Assembly (NCBI GenBank): GCA_003551215.1
Contig: PUMD01000191.1
Span: 1-47,610 of the forward strand
Direction of reading: 5' to 3'
Length of the DNA: 47,610 nucleotides
Source: Clostridia bacterium
GTDB taxonomy: Bacteria > Bacillota > Sulfobacillia > SLMV01
Shown: positions 1 through 7,743 of the stretch, piece by piece
How positions within the stretch are numbered: the stretch's first letter is position 1
Layout of the letters: each line of letters opens with the position of its first letter
Translations under genes and position numbers: made by a program
The notes under the pieces: generated by a model
Told to the model about the DNA's origin: nothing
The model's database searches: none
Seen by the model: only the letters and a program-made list of their open reading frames with translations

Positions 1-220
1 CAGGACCATGATGAACTCCGTTGAACTGTGCGGTCTGGCCGTCAGTCTGGGAGCCGTTGATACGCTAATCCAGCATCCCGCCTCCATGACCCACTCTCAG
101 ATGGACCCAGAAGAACTCGCCGACGCCGGCATCTCGCCCGGTCTGGTCCGGCTGAGCGTAGGTATCGAACACGTGGACGATATCATAGCAGACCTCGATC
201 AGGCACTGAGGCAGGTCTGA
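1..220 (+). CDS. Cys/Met metabolism PLP-dependent lyase (methionine gamma-lyase type), C-terminal fragment
   Basis: This is the 3' end of a gene that begins left of the window; the open frame runs from base 2 to a TGA at 218-220. The readable residues carry the conserved C-terminal segment of the methionine gamma-lyase/cystathionine gamma-synthase family: [18 protein letters not shown], then the [19 protein letters not shown] block that ends nearly all these enzymes. The family uses pyridoxal phosphate for elimination or replacement at the beta or gamma carbon of sulfur amino acids. The catalytic lysine lies outside the window, so lyase and synthase cannot be told apart. It is convergent with the carbamate kinase gene, with 59 bases between and no clear terminator. 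Confidence 0.85.
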   Translation, partial: RTMMNSVELCGLAVSLGAVDTLIQHPASMTHSQMDPEELADAGISPGLVRLSVGIEHVDDIIADLDQALRQV

Positions 221-279
221 ATAAGAAAAATAGGCGGTATCGACCGGCTTCTGTTCCGGCTTTGGAATGCTCGCGCGGG

Positions 280-1230
280 TCAGGCGATAATCTCAGTGCC
301 GGCCGTTCCGTCCACCGCTTCGACTGCCTGGTCCAGGCGTGCAATAATAGCCCGACCTTCAGGGTTGCTGCGGACGAACCTGATACCCGCCCGGACTTTC
401 GGCTCCATGCTGCCCTCTTTGAAATGCCCTTCATCTCGGTATGTCTTCGCTTGGGCTACCGTCATGCGTGACACGGGCTTCTCGCTGTCGGTCCCGTAGT
501 TCAGCATTACCCGTTCAACATCGGTCAGAATGAGGAGCACATCGGCTCCTGCGTCTTCAGCCAGTCGGTGGGCGGCGAGGTCCTTGTCAACAACGGCCTC
601 CACCCCACTCAACTGCTTGCCTTCTGCGGTTACGGGTATTCCTCCCCCACCGGAGGCGATTACTATTCCCCCCTGCTGCAGCAGCGCTGCAATCGCGTCC
701 CTTTCGATTATGCTGCGCGGGTCTGGCGAGGGAACTACCCGTCGGTAACCACGGCCGGCATCTTCCTTCATTGCGAAGTCGAACTCCTGCTGCAGTCTTG
801 CAGCCTCTTCTTCGCTGTAAAAGGGGCCAATGGGTTTCGTCGGGTTCTCAAATGCCGGATCATCTGCATCAACTTCGGTCTGGGTTATGACGCAGGACAC
901 CGACTGACTCAGCCCCTGCCGTGACAGTTCACGCCGCAGCGCCTGCTGAAACATGTATCCTATAAGGCCCTGGCTTTGCGCCCCGCACACATCAAGCGGC
1001 ATCGGAGGTACCTGGTTGCGGGCCGCCTCGTTTTGCAGCAGTATTGCTCCTACCTGGGGGCCGTTACCGTGTGTAAGGACCAGCTGGTGGCCGCGTTTGA
1101 GCAGTTGGACCAGCTGCCGACAGGTTTCGGTTATGTTGTTCATCTGATCCTGGGCGGTTCCCTCCTCGTGAGGTTTGAGAATGGCGTTTCCACCCAGTGC
1201 TATCACAATGATGTCCTGTTTGCTGCTCAT
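280..1230 (-). CDS. arcC: Carbamate kinase
   Basis: Carbamate kinase transfers phosphate between carbamoyl phosphate and ADP, giving ATP in fermentative arginine, agmatine or purine breakdown. The protein (316 residues, usual length) has the amino-acid-kinase N-terminal IVIALGGNAI motif, LVLTHGNGPQVG, and the family-typical blocks VVPSPDPRSIIE, IVIASGGGGIPV and VVDKDLAAHRLA. The start is the ATG at 1230, because AAAGGAG lies just upstream; an in-frame start nine codons earlier lacks this. It appears monocistronic, and no arginine deiminase or carbamoyltransferase gene is beside it, so the source of carbamoyl phosphate is not shown. A TATAAT-like hexamer at 1286-1291 could be its -10 box. Confidence 0.95.
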   Translation of the reverse strand: MSSKQDIIVIALGGNAILKPHEEGTAQDQMNNITETCRQLVQLLKRGHQLVLTHGNGPQVGAILLQNEAARNQVPPMPLDVCGAQSQGLIGYMFQQALRRELSRQGLSQSVSCVITQTEVDADDPAFENPTKPIGPFYSEEEAARLQQEFDFAMKEDAGRGYRRVVPSPDPRSIIERDAIAALLQQGGIVIASGGGGIPVTAEGKQLSGVEAVVDKDLAAHRLAEDAGADVLLILTDVERVMLNYGTDSEKPVSRMTVAQAKTYRDEGHFKEGSMEPKVRAGIRFVRSNPEGRAIIARLDQAVEAVDGTAGTEIIA

Positions 1231-1560
1231 GGTTAACTCCTTTCTTTTGACTGACACGAGATGTTGCTGATGCTATAAGTGTACCATTATACAATTGATG
1301 CATAAACACCTGTTGGCCGGCGAAATCTTTCCCGGTGGAGCCGTTTCCCCGGACGGATCTGGCCAGGCCGCATGGTAATTAACGTTCCTGCTGTTAGAAG
1401 AACTATGGGAATTGTCTCATTATGAGGACAGCAAATGAAGAAGCAAAGCTGCGAAATATACTCGCCTGTGTTTGTGAGGTGCACGCTTTCACGTTGTGTG
1501 ATCCGGCAGGTTCTCAAAGCGCAGCCAGGCAGGTCAGCGCACTCCAAGGTTCGGCCCGAG
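1231..1560. other. Intergenic region between arcC and the small protein gene
   Basis: About 330 bases without a credible gene. Apart from the possible -10 box near 1286 there is only a weak imperfect hairpin around 1413-1433 with no T-run. Open frames here have neither ribosome-binding sites nor recognisable sequence. Confidence 0.5.
1286..1291 (-). promoter_or_regulatory. Possible -10 box for arcC
   Basis: On the minus strand this reads TATAAT, about 55 bases upstream of the carbamate kinase ATG. No good -35 hexamer is seen 16 to 18 bases upstream, so the assignment rests on the -10 match alone. Confidence 0.3.
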
Positions 1561-2025
1561 TCACCTTGTGAACAGGTTTCGCTGTACGGGAGCCCTGGTC
1601 ATTTCTGCCTGCTCCCGGGCTGCGGCAGTATGCAGGTGGGTGTAAAGCCGGGCTGCATCATCCGGTTGAATCTCAACGTGGGAATTCTGACGCATGCTGA
1701 CCAGCCGGGTGCCGCCGGGCAGGGGGAATACATCTTTGGCCGGAACCCCGAAATTCTCCAGGTCCACCAGCTGCAGCTGAGTGAACACCCGACAGCACAG
1801 CCTCAGGCCGTCTTCGGACCCGATAGTCACCCTGGGAGCGCAGATGACCAGCACCACCCCGAAAAAGCGCTGCAGTGGGTGACCGGAATAAAGGAAGAGC
1901 CGGTCCCCCTCGTCAACGGTGCTGCTGCGGCCGGGGAACCACACGTGTCGCTGATCCCTGCCGCGGTGCTTCCTCTGATTGTAAGGGTGATCGCTCGAAC
2001 CCATAACCTTGATCCAGTCAGTCAT
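1561..2025 (-). CDS. Small protein of unknown function, possibly PUA/EVE-like
   Basis: A 154-residue soluble protein with no family recognised with confidence. The N-terminal half (WIKVMGSSDHP, GDRLFLYSGHPLQRFFGVVLVI) loosely resembles the start of EVE/PUA-type nucleic-acid-binding domains, where a tryptophan is followed by a GDxxxxY beta strand and a hydrophobic strand; that is a weak resemblance only. It starts at an ATG five bases after the stop of the diguanylate cyclase gene, with a poor Shine-Dalgarno, so it is probably translated by coupling from the upstream gene. The C-terminus is Arg/Ala-rich. A function linked to c-di-GMP is suggested by position only. Confidence 0.6.
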   Translation of the reverse strand: MTDWIKVMGSSDHPYNQRKHRGRDQRHVWFPGRSSTVDEGDRLFLYSGHPLQRFFGVVLVICAPRVTIGSEDGLRLCCRVFTQLQLVDLENFGVPAKDVFPLPGGTRLVSMRQNSHVEIQPDDAARLYTHLHTAAAREQAEMTRAPVQRNLFTR

Positions 2026-2030
2026 CGAAT

Positions 2031-3350
2031 TTACCCGCTTTTTGAACTCTTTTGTGCCTCATCCTGTTCCTTTCCAGTACGAAGATTCACCACCTCAGTT
2101 TGGTCGGTTATCCCGTCCATCTCTGGTTTCAGTTCGGTTTCCTCCTGTGCGACGAATACCGTGTTGTCATCTATGGATTTACCGCGGTAGGATGCCTTAT
2201 CAACCAGTGAAAACAGGTCCTCGACAGTATCAGCATGTGCGGGGAAGGCGCCCACGCCGCCGCTGGTGGTGAATGAAACTGCTTTTTCTTCCTGGCCTTC
2301 ATCAGCAGTCTGCAGCGCCCTCAACCAGCGCCTGCTTACCTGCTTGGCACCCTGCGGATCGGTCTCGGGCAGTATTACAAGGAATTCGTCTCCCCCGTAT
2401 CTGATCACATAGTCATTACGCCGGCAGCAGTTTTGCAGACATCCCGCAACCTGACGTATGACCTCATCACCTGCTGGATGTCCGTACGTGTCGTTGATCG
2501 CCTTGAGCTGGTCGATATCCACCATGAGCATGGAAAAACAGGTGTTCTCCGCTACCAGCTGCGCCCCCTCCCCTTCACACCATTGATCGAAGAACCTGTA
2601 GTTCAGTGCTCCGGTCATACCGTCCCGCATGGCCGCGTCGCGATGCTTTTTTACTTCCTGCGGCAGGCGCAGCAATGAGTGCATGCCCAGAAAAGTTCCG
2701 GTCAGCAGCACCAGAGCGATAACCCCTTCGTGAAACAGTAGCACTGAACTCACAATGGCCAGAGAATGATAAAAAGGCAGCGATTCCCGGCGGTAATCCC
2801 AGTAAAAAAGGCGAAACTGCGACAGCAAACCGTTATCGGCGGATTCCAGCGCCACTGAACAGCTGACCAGCAATATGTTGAGCATGTCGAAAAGCAACGT
2901 AGCGGCCAGCAGGGGTCCCAGGCTGTCAAGTAGGGTCAGCTGCTGTGGGTCACCACCCAGGTACGTGAGTATCAGGTGGGCTAACAGGACACATATGCTT
3001 ATCTGGCCGATATTGAAAAACGCCTTCTCCGCGTCTATTTCCTGTCTGGCCCACCGTATCATAAATACCGGCCATATGATCCACATCCCCATTACCGGCC
3101 CGAAATTTACCAGCGTGGCAAACAGCACCGGATAGCCTATGTTCAGGTTTGCCCTGCCCAGAGGAATCAAGAAAAAAGAGCTGACCAAGTATATGGCGGC
3201 AATGGCTATCAGCTGTGCATACCGCTCAGCTGGCCAGCCTTCCAGCTGGGCGGTCAGCCAGATGGTAATTCCCACGCCAGTAGCCCCGAGACCTATGTGG
3301 TAAGCACGCACCCAGAGCCAAGAGAGCCGCTTCCACTCCGAGTCCACCAT
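2031..3350 (-). CDS. Membrane-anchored GGDEF diguanylate cyclase
   Basis: Predicted to make cyclic di-GMP from two GTP at the membrane. Roughly the first 230 residues are hydrophobic, with about six membrane segments; a GGDEF domain follows from the DGMTGALNYRFFDQ block to about residue 410. The active-site motif is YGGDEF near residue 318, and an RxxD inhibitory site (RRND) lies at the usual distance upstream, so product inhibition is likely. No EAL or HD-GYP domain is present. The ATG at 3350 is preferred because GAGGAG lies ten bases upstream; an earlier in-frame GTG has no ribosome-binding site. The Lys/Glu-rich C-terminal tail has no recognised motif. The gene runs straight into the small gene at 1561-2025. 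Confidence 0.9.
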   Translation of the reverse strand: MVDSEWKRLSWLWVRAYHIGLGATGVGITIWLTAQLEGWPAERYAQLIAIAAIYLVSSFFLIPLGRANLNIGYPVLFATLVNFGPVMGMWIIWPVFMIRWARQEIDAEKAFFNIGQISICVLLAHLILTYLGGDPQQLTLLDSLGPLLAATLLFDMLNILLVSCSVALESADNGLLSQFRLFYWDYRRESLPFYHSLAIVSSVLLFHEGVIALVLLTGTFLGMHSLLRLPQEVKKHRDAAMRDGMTGALNYRFFDQWCEGEGAQLVAENTCFSMLMVDIDQLKAINDTYGHPAGDEVIRQVAGCLQNCCRRNDYVIRYGGDEFLVILPETDPQGAKQVSRRWLRALQTADEGQEEKAVSFTTSGGVGAFPAHADTVEDLFSLVDKASYRGKSIDDNTVFVAQEETELKPEMDGITDQTEVVNLRTGKEQDEAQKSSKSG

Positions 3351-3462
3351 GTCAGCCGTACTCCTCGCTTTCACGCGTCAGATGATAACAGTACCCATAC
3401 AGGATTTGGCCTCTAAGGCTCTCGTGTTGCTTAGACCCCCTGTCGTCTAGATAGGGTCAAAG

Positions 3463-3495
3463 GCCGGGAGAAGAAACTTCTCCCGGCGCTTTTAA
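3463..3495 (-). terminator. Strong hairpin after the hydrogenase operon
   Basis: GCCGGGAGAAG pairs perfectly with CTTCTCCCGGC across a 3-base loop at 3463-3487, starting 13 bases after the hydA stop codon. The minus-strand tail has only a short T-run (CCTTTG) and the plus-strand side reads GCTTTT, so it may act in both directions or mainly protect the mRNA 3' end. Confidence 0.7.
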
Positions 3496-3499
3496 CTGA

Positions 3500-4804
3500 T
3501 TACTCCTTGAAGGAGACATCCAGGAAATGGGTTGAGCACGATATGCAGGGATCGTATGCTCTCACCAGCATCTCCAGCATCAGAGTAATTTCATCCTTGC
3601 TCTTGTCAAGGACAGCGGGTACCAGGGCCTTCATATCTTGGTCGATGTTGGCCAGGTTCTGTCCGGTGGGAATTATGCAGTTGGCTTCGGTGATGTAGCC
3701 GTCATCGTCGATGGCGTATTCGTGAAAGAGGATACCGCGCGGGACCTCAGCAGCGCCAGCGCCTCTGCCCGCACTGACCTCGACGCTCCGGTCTTCCTTA
3801 TTGAGGCCTTCGGTGAGGAATTCGTCGATCAGCTCGATGGAATCCTCCAGGCAGTGGACCGACTCGACGATCTGGGCTATGTTATTCATAAACGGGTTTG
3901 TGCAGCCCTTTTCCAGGCCCAGCTCTTCGGCTACTGCTTTGGCCTCGGGACGCAGATGTTCGTAGTTGTTGTTCACCCGAGCCAGGGCCCCAACCATATA
4001 TGATTCCCGGTTGTGACTGGTATGCTTGGCAGTCGAATGTGGAACTGCCTTCTCATTTGTGACCTTACGGTAATCGCTGACGTCATAGCTGAATCCGTCG
4101 GTGGTATGAATATCTCCGCTGATCCAGGCGTATTCGTCATCCAGAGATAGCGCGACGTATTCCGTTTCACGCTCGAAGTCCGGAATGTTCACTGTTTTGA
4201 GCAGATCCACTGCTGCTCGCAGATCCGAACGTGCATCCTCAAGACGCGGACGGATGGCGGCCAGCTCTTCAGGACTGGGAAGGCTGGAGAATCCATTTAC
4301 CTTCATGGAAATGGGATGTACCTTTCTGCCGCAGATCATATCCGCCAGGTCGTTGGCCAGTTTTTTAAGACGCAGGGCCATTTTCACTGCTTCCGGTTTG
4401 TCATCCACCAGTTCTATGGCACTTCCCGCTCCGAGAAAATCGGGAACCGCCAGGAAAAACACGTGCAGCCAGTGGCTCTGCATGGTCTCAGCGTTGAAAA
4501 GCAGTCTGCGCAGCTTCAGGGTCTGCTCGGATGGAGTTACGCCAAGCGCATCCTCCAGCGCGTTGATCGACGCCTGGGCGTGTCCCACCGCACAGATGCC
4601 GCAGATTCTGGCAGTTATATAGGGGGCCTCGTGCCACTTGCGGCCCTTAAGCATGGCTTCGAAGAAGCGGGGAGACTCCACAATTTCCAGTTCGGCCCGG
4701 TCCAGCGTGCCGTTTTTCACATCAACCACAATGTTGCCGTGTCCCTCAACTCTGGTCATATGATGCACGGTGATGTTGAGGTTGCGGTCAGTCTGCGCTG
4801 TCAT
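3500..4804 (-). CDS. hydA: [NiFe] hydrogenase large (alpha) subunit, group 3b type
   Basis: This subunit carries the Ni-Fe active site that interconverts H2 with protons and electrons. Both nickel-binding motifs are intact: RICGIC at residues 66-71 and DPCISC at 418-423. Eight residues follow the final histidine of the C-terminal motif, so a maturation protease should remove this tail; no such protease gene is in the window. At 434 residues the length suits the soluble group 3 enzymes. It is the last gene of hydB-hydG-hydD-hydA and overlaps hydD by 4 bases (ATGA). Gene order and partner types match the NADP(H)-linked sulfhydrogenase of Pyrococcus furiosus, hence the group 3b call. Confidence 0.95.
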   Translation of the reverse strand: MTAQTDRNLNITVHHMTRVEGHGNIVVDVKNGTLDRAELEIVESPRFFEAMLKGRKWHEAPYITARICGICAVGHAQASINALEDALGVTPSEQTLKLRRLLFNAETMQSHWLHVFFLAVPDFLGAGSAIELVDDKPEAVKMALRLKKLANDLADMICGRKVHPISMKVNGFSSLPSPEELAAIRPRLEDARSDLRAAVDLLKTVNIPDFERETEYVALSLDDEYAWISGDIHTTDGFSYDVSDYRKVTNEKAVPHSTAKHTSHNRESYMVGALARVNNNYEHLRPEAKAVAEELGLEKGCTNPFMNNIAQIVESVHCLEDSIELIDEFLTEGLNKEDRSVEVSAGRGAGAAEVPRGILFHEYAIDDDGYITEANCIIPTGQNLANIDQDMKALVPAVLDKSKDEITLMLEMLVRAYDPCISCSTHFLDVSFKE

Positions 4805-5559
4805 GCTTCCACCTCCTGTGCCTTAGCATTGCCCGTATTGAACATTCTTAACTTCTTTTTGGCCTCTTCTTCATCGATGCCGTGCTCGACCATGACCTTT
4901 ATCAGTGAATCGAAGTTGGCCTGGTCGACGTACCCCCGGCATCCGATACAGGCGGACCCGAAGCTGGGGCAGACAGCGCTGCAGCCGGCACGAATTACAG
5001 GTCCGAGGCAGATTTCGTCATCATCACGGTCGTACACGCATACGTTCTCCTTCAGACGACACTCGACGCACACCGGGAAGTTAGGCGTATAGGGCCGCTT
5101 GCCGAGCAGCAGCGAGGTGACCGTCTGAGCAAAGTCGGTGCGGTCGATGGGGCAGCCGTGGATGTAGTAATCCACGTCCACCACCTCATCGATTCCGCGG
5201 GTGGGGATGGTGTCGTAGTACTCGGAACCGGCATCCCCGTAGACCTCCTGCAGATTTTCCTCAGGGGAGAACTTGTTCTTCATCGCATTGACTCCCCCGA
5301 TAGTTGCGCAGGCACCCAGCGCGACCAGCACATCGGCCTTGCGTCGGATCTCCTCCAGCATCGGTATCTCGGATTCTCGCGTTATGCTACCCTCCACGAA
5401 AGCTACGTCATAGTCCCTGGCAACAGGGTCCATGGCCTCCCGGAAGGTAACCAGGTCGATGGCTCCAACGATGTCCAGAAGCTCGTTTTCCATGTTCAGT
5501 ATCTGCAGCTGGCAGCCTTCACAGCTGGAAAAGCTGAATATACCTACTCTTGGTTTCAC
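4801..5559 (-). CDS. hydD: [NiFe] hydrogenase small (delta) subunit
   Basis: The small subunit passes electrons from the Ni-Fe centre through iron-sulfur clusters to the diaphorase subunits. Proximal-cluster cysteines are visible in SSCEGC (C13, C16), LGACATIGG (C84) and YIHGCPID (C136). Further cysteine-rich stretches (CVECRLKENVC, GCSAVCPSFGSACIGC) should bind two more 4Fe-4S clusters. No twin-arginine signal is present, so the enzyme is cytoplasmic. The start is a GTG with GGGGGAG upstream, 17 bases after hydG, and the stop overlaps the hydA ATG. Length (252 residues) matches the delta subunits of archaeal sulfhydrogenases. Confidence 0.94.
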   Translation of the reverse strand: MKPRVGIFSFSSCEGCQLQILNMENELLDIVGAIDLVTFREAMDPVARDYDVAFVEGSITRESEIPMLEEIRRKADVLVALGACATIGGVNAMKNKFSPEENLQEVYGDAGSEYYDTIPTRGIDEVVDVDYYIHGCPIDRTDFAQTVTSLLLGKRPYTPNFPVCVECRLKENVCVYDRDDDEICLGPVIRAGCSAVCPSFGSACIGCRGYVDQANFDSLIKVMVEHGIDEEEAKKKLRMFNTGNAKAQEVEA

Positions 5560-5576
5560 CCGATTTCTCCCCCTTC

Positions 5577-6404
5577 CTACAAGGCCTTTATCTGCTCATA
5601 GCTGAAGCAGGGACCCTCACGACAGATGTATACGCTACCCTCCTGACAGTGTCCGCACTTACCGATGCCGCATTTCATCCTTCTTTCCATAGAAAGAAAC
5701 GTCATATCGTCGGGGATGCCCACCTTCTCGGTTTCCTGCACCACGAACCTGAACATGATATCCGGGCCGCAGATGAATGCCACGGTGTTATCCGGGTCCA
5801 GGTCCACTCGCGAAAACAGAGTGGTGACGACTCCCACGTTTCCTTTCCAGGTGTCATCGGCCATATCCACAGTACCGTGGTATTCGACGGTGGGGTCATT
5901 TTCCCACTGCTTCAGTTCGTCCTCATACAGTATGGTGGCCGGCGAACGGGTGCCGTAGAAGATGATGACCCGTTCGTAGTCCTCGCGTCTTTCAAGAACC
6001 GTCCAGATCAGGGAGCGCAGTGGAACAAGTCCAAGCCCACCGGCAACAAACAGGATGTCCTTACCCACGACGGCATCGGGGTCGAATCCTGTGCCGAAAG
6101 GCCCTCTGATACCCACCTTGTCTCCCATTCCGAGTTTCTTGATCGCGTTTGTCACGTTACCCACGTGTCTGATGCACAGCTCGAAACCGTCTTCTTTCGA
6201 CGGCGGGGAGCTGATGGAAATCGGAGCCTCTCCCACGCCAAAGACGCTTACTTCAACGAACTGTCCGGGGTCGTGATCGAGCTGCTCTCCGGAATCCAGA
6301 CGAAGGTCGTACCAGGTCTCCTCTTCGGTCATGCGCTTTTTATCAACTATCGTCGCAGGCTCTGGGACATAGACTGATCCTTGTTGTTCAGCTGCCTTGG
6401 TCAA
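5577..6404 (-). CDS. hydG: Hydrogenase gamma subunit, FAD/NAD(P)-binding diaphorase
   Basis: A ferredoxin-NADP reductase-like subunit that links the hydrogenase to NAD(P). The FAD-binding barrel spans about residues 12-105 (PISISSPP is the flavin motif) and the nucleotide-binding domain follows (VAGGLGLVPLRSL, FICGPDIMFR). The C-terminal cysteines C245, C250, C253 and C261 form the 2Fe-2S site typical of dihydroorotate dehydrogenase B PyrK and sulfhydrogenase gamma proteins. The gene starts with TTG overlapping the hydB stop (TTGA), with GGGGGGTGA just upstream. PyrK is the main alternative name, but the operon excludes it. Confidence 0.93.
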   Translation of the reverse strand: MTKAAEQQGSVYVPEPATIVDKKRMTEEETWYDLRLDSGEQLDHDPGQFVEVSVFGVGEAPISISSPPSKEDGFELCIRHVGNVTNAIKKLGMGDKVGIRGPFGTGFDPDAVVGKDILFVAGGLGLVPLRSLIWTVLERREDYERVIIFYGTRSPATILYEDELKQWENDPTVEYHGTVDMADDTWKGNVGVVTTLFSRVDLDPDNTVAFICGPDIMFRFVVQETEKVGIPDDMTFLSMERRMKCGIGKCGHCQEGSVYICREGPCFSYEQIKAL

Positions 6405-7489
6405 CTCGCTTCACCCCCCGGTTTTTCAGCAACAGTGTTAAAGACTTCAGCTGGATCTATATCAACCAGACAGGTGCGGATGCAGCGGCCGCAGCCGGTG
6501 CAGTACATATCACCGTCGTATCTCTCCGGAAGGTATTTGGCCTTACGGTAGAATCGGTGGCGCAGACGCTCATCCCGGTCCTCGCGGAAGTTCTCTCCTC
6601 CGGCGACCATGGCGAACTCCAGCAGGGTGCATCCGTCCCACTGACGCTTTCTTTCGCCTTCTTCCAGGCCGAGGTCCACTTCATCAAGCACATCGAAACA
6701 AAAGCATGTCGGACAGACAAGGTTACATCGGCCGCAGCCCATGCACTCGTCACCGAATTCCTGCCAGGCAGGGTGATCTTCTGCTTCTCCGAGGATTTCG
6801 GGCAGGTCTTCGGCCGGGAAGTCAAGCCGATCTTTTACGTTTTCAAAGTTCTCCTCCTGCTGGTCGGTGAGATCCTGCAGCTTTTTCTGGGCAGCTGCGT
6901 CGGCGTCGCGGGCTCCGGGAATCTGCTGCAGCAGCTGCTCTCCCTTTTCAGTTCCAGCAGCGACAGCCCAGGCGTCGCCCAGGTCGGTCAGCAGCAGATC
7001 ATACCCCGCTTCCACCTTCAGCGAACCCATTGCGGCGCAAAAGGCGTGCTCATCACAAAGCTCCTGGCAGTTCATCGCTATGATAGTCGCCGCATCCCTA
7101 CGGTTGAGGTAGTGCTCATCCTCGTAGGTATCTTCGAAGGCCTGGTCGGTCAGTCGAATGGCGGCCACATCACAGGGACGTACTCCCAGCAGGACGATTT
7201 CTTCTTCAGCCTCGGCCTGCGCCTCGGTTTCCACTTCCACACCGGAGTGTGTTGGGGCTCCCTTGCCGGTGAACTTGAAAAGCACTTCCTCTGCCGGCAT
7301 GAAGTACTTCTTGGGAGGGTTGAGGGTGGGTATGTAGTCCTCATCCTCCAAAGCAGACGCATCCGATACGGAATCGTACACGTACTGCCCGGGTTCGCGA
7401 GCCACAGGAGCCACCACTTCGCCGTCCTCAGCCAGGCTGCGGACGAATGAATCAAATGCATCCTTTGGGACGATCTTTAAGGATTTCAT
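6401..7489 (-). CDS. hydB: Hydrogenase beta subunit, 4Fe-4S electron-transfer protein
   Basis: First gene of the hydrogenase operon. The N-terminal two thirds follow the sulfhydrogenase beta/anaerobic sulfite reductase A pattern (VLLGVRPCDVAAIRLTDQAF, then NCQELCDEHAFC). Two 4Fe-4S sites lie in the last third: C249, C252, C255, C259 and C330, C333, C336, C340. It relays electrons between hydrogenase and diaphorase subunits, and in Pyrococcus the complex can also reduce sulfur or polysulfide. The ATG at 7489 has AAAGGAG ten bases upstream. That ribosome-binding site lies inside a 14-codon ORF which overlaps this start, and a possible Rex operator lies about 175 bases upstream. Confidence 0.93.
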   Translation of the reverse strand: MKSLKIVPKDAFDSFVRSLAEDGEVVAPVAREPGQYVYDSVSDASALEDEDYIPTLNPPKKYFMPAEEVLFKFTGKGAPTHSGVEVETEAQAEAEEEIVLLGVRPCDVAAIRLTDQAFEDTYEDEHYLNRRDAATIIAMNCQELCDEHAFCAAMGSLKVEAGYDLLLTDLGDAWAVAAGTEKGEQLLQQIPGARDADAAAQKKLQDLTDQQEENFENVKDRLDFPAEDLPEILGEAEDHPAWQEFGDECMGCGRCNLVCPTCFCFDVLDEVDLGLEEGERKRQWDGCTLLEFAMVAGGENFREDRDERLRHRFYRKAKYLPERYDGDMYCTGCGRCIRTCLVDIDPAEVFNTVAEKPGGEAS

Positions 7490-7530
7490 GGTTGTGACGC
7501 TCCTTTGCCTTGGGGCTGACTTTTGTTCAT
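7486..7530 (-). CDS. Possible 14-residue leader peptide overlapping hydB
   Basis: A very short ORF on the hydB transcript: ATG at 7530, 14 codons (MNKSQPQGKGASQP), and a TGA that overlaps the hydB ATG as ATGA. AGGGGG lies seven bases upstream of its ATG. It contains the hydB Shine-Dalgarno, so ribosomes translating it would unfold or occupy that site. This fits translational coupling, but such a short ORF could be chance. Confidence 0.35.
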   Translation of the reverse strand: MNKSQPQGKGASQP

Positions 7531-7643
7531 TGTGTTCCCCCTAACGTTTATTCTTTATCTTCGGCGCCGTAGTTCGCAGTTAACAGAATCGTTTCTCCGT
7601 CCCGCAATCGGCTGTTGTGCATCAGTCCCTATTCCATGATGCT

Positions 7644-7672
7644 AGATTACTGCATGTCGGTCCATTTGTGAA
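7644..7672 (-). promoter_or_regulatory. Possible promoter of the hydrogenase operon
   Basis: On the minus strand TTCACA (7672-7667) and TAATCT (7649-7644) are separated by 17 bases. The -35 box is good (5 of 6) and the -10 box is poor. The -35 box overlaps the candidate Rex operator, the expected arrangement for repression. It would give a leader of about 110 bases before the short upstream ORF. Confidence 0.35.
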
Positions 7673-7683
7673 GAGTCACACAA
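7666..7683 (+). promoter_or_regulatory. Candidate Rex (NADH/NAD+ sensor) operator
   Basis: The 18 bases TTGTGAAGAGTCACACAA match 12 of the 14 fixed positions of the Rex consensus TTGTGAA-N4-TTCACAA. The site lies alone in the gap upstream of hydB. Rex represses fermentation and hydrogen-metabolism genes in Bacillota until NADH rises, which suits an NAD(P)-linked hydrogenase. No rex gene is in the window. Confidence 0.5.
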
Positions 7684-7721
7684 CTACTGTCATGATTTGC
7701 AGAAATGGTCAGTTGTTGCGC

Positions 7722-7736
7722 ATCCTGCATCAGGAT
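7722..7736 (-). other. Small perfect hairpin after the aminotransferase gene
   Basis: ATCCTG and CAGGAT flank a 3-base loop, eight bases after the aminotransferase stop codon. There is no T-run, so it is a weak terminator candidate at best. Confidence 0.3.
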
Positions 7737-7743
7737 CTCCGGA

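Noticed and set aside
1435-2190. Long plus-strand open frame across the small protein and the end of the diguanylate cyclase
   Set aside because: It is antisense to two genes with better evidence and has no family similarity.
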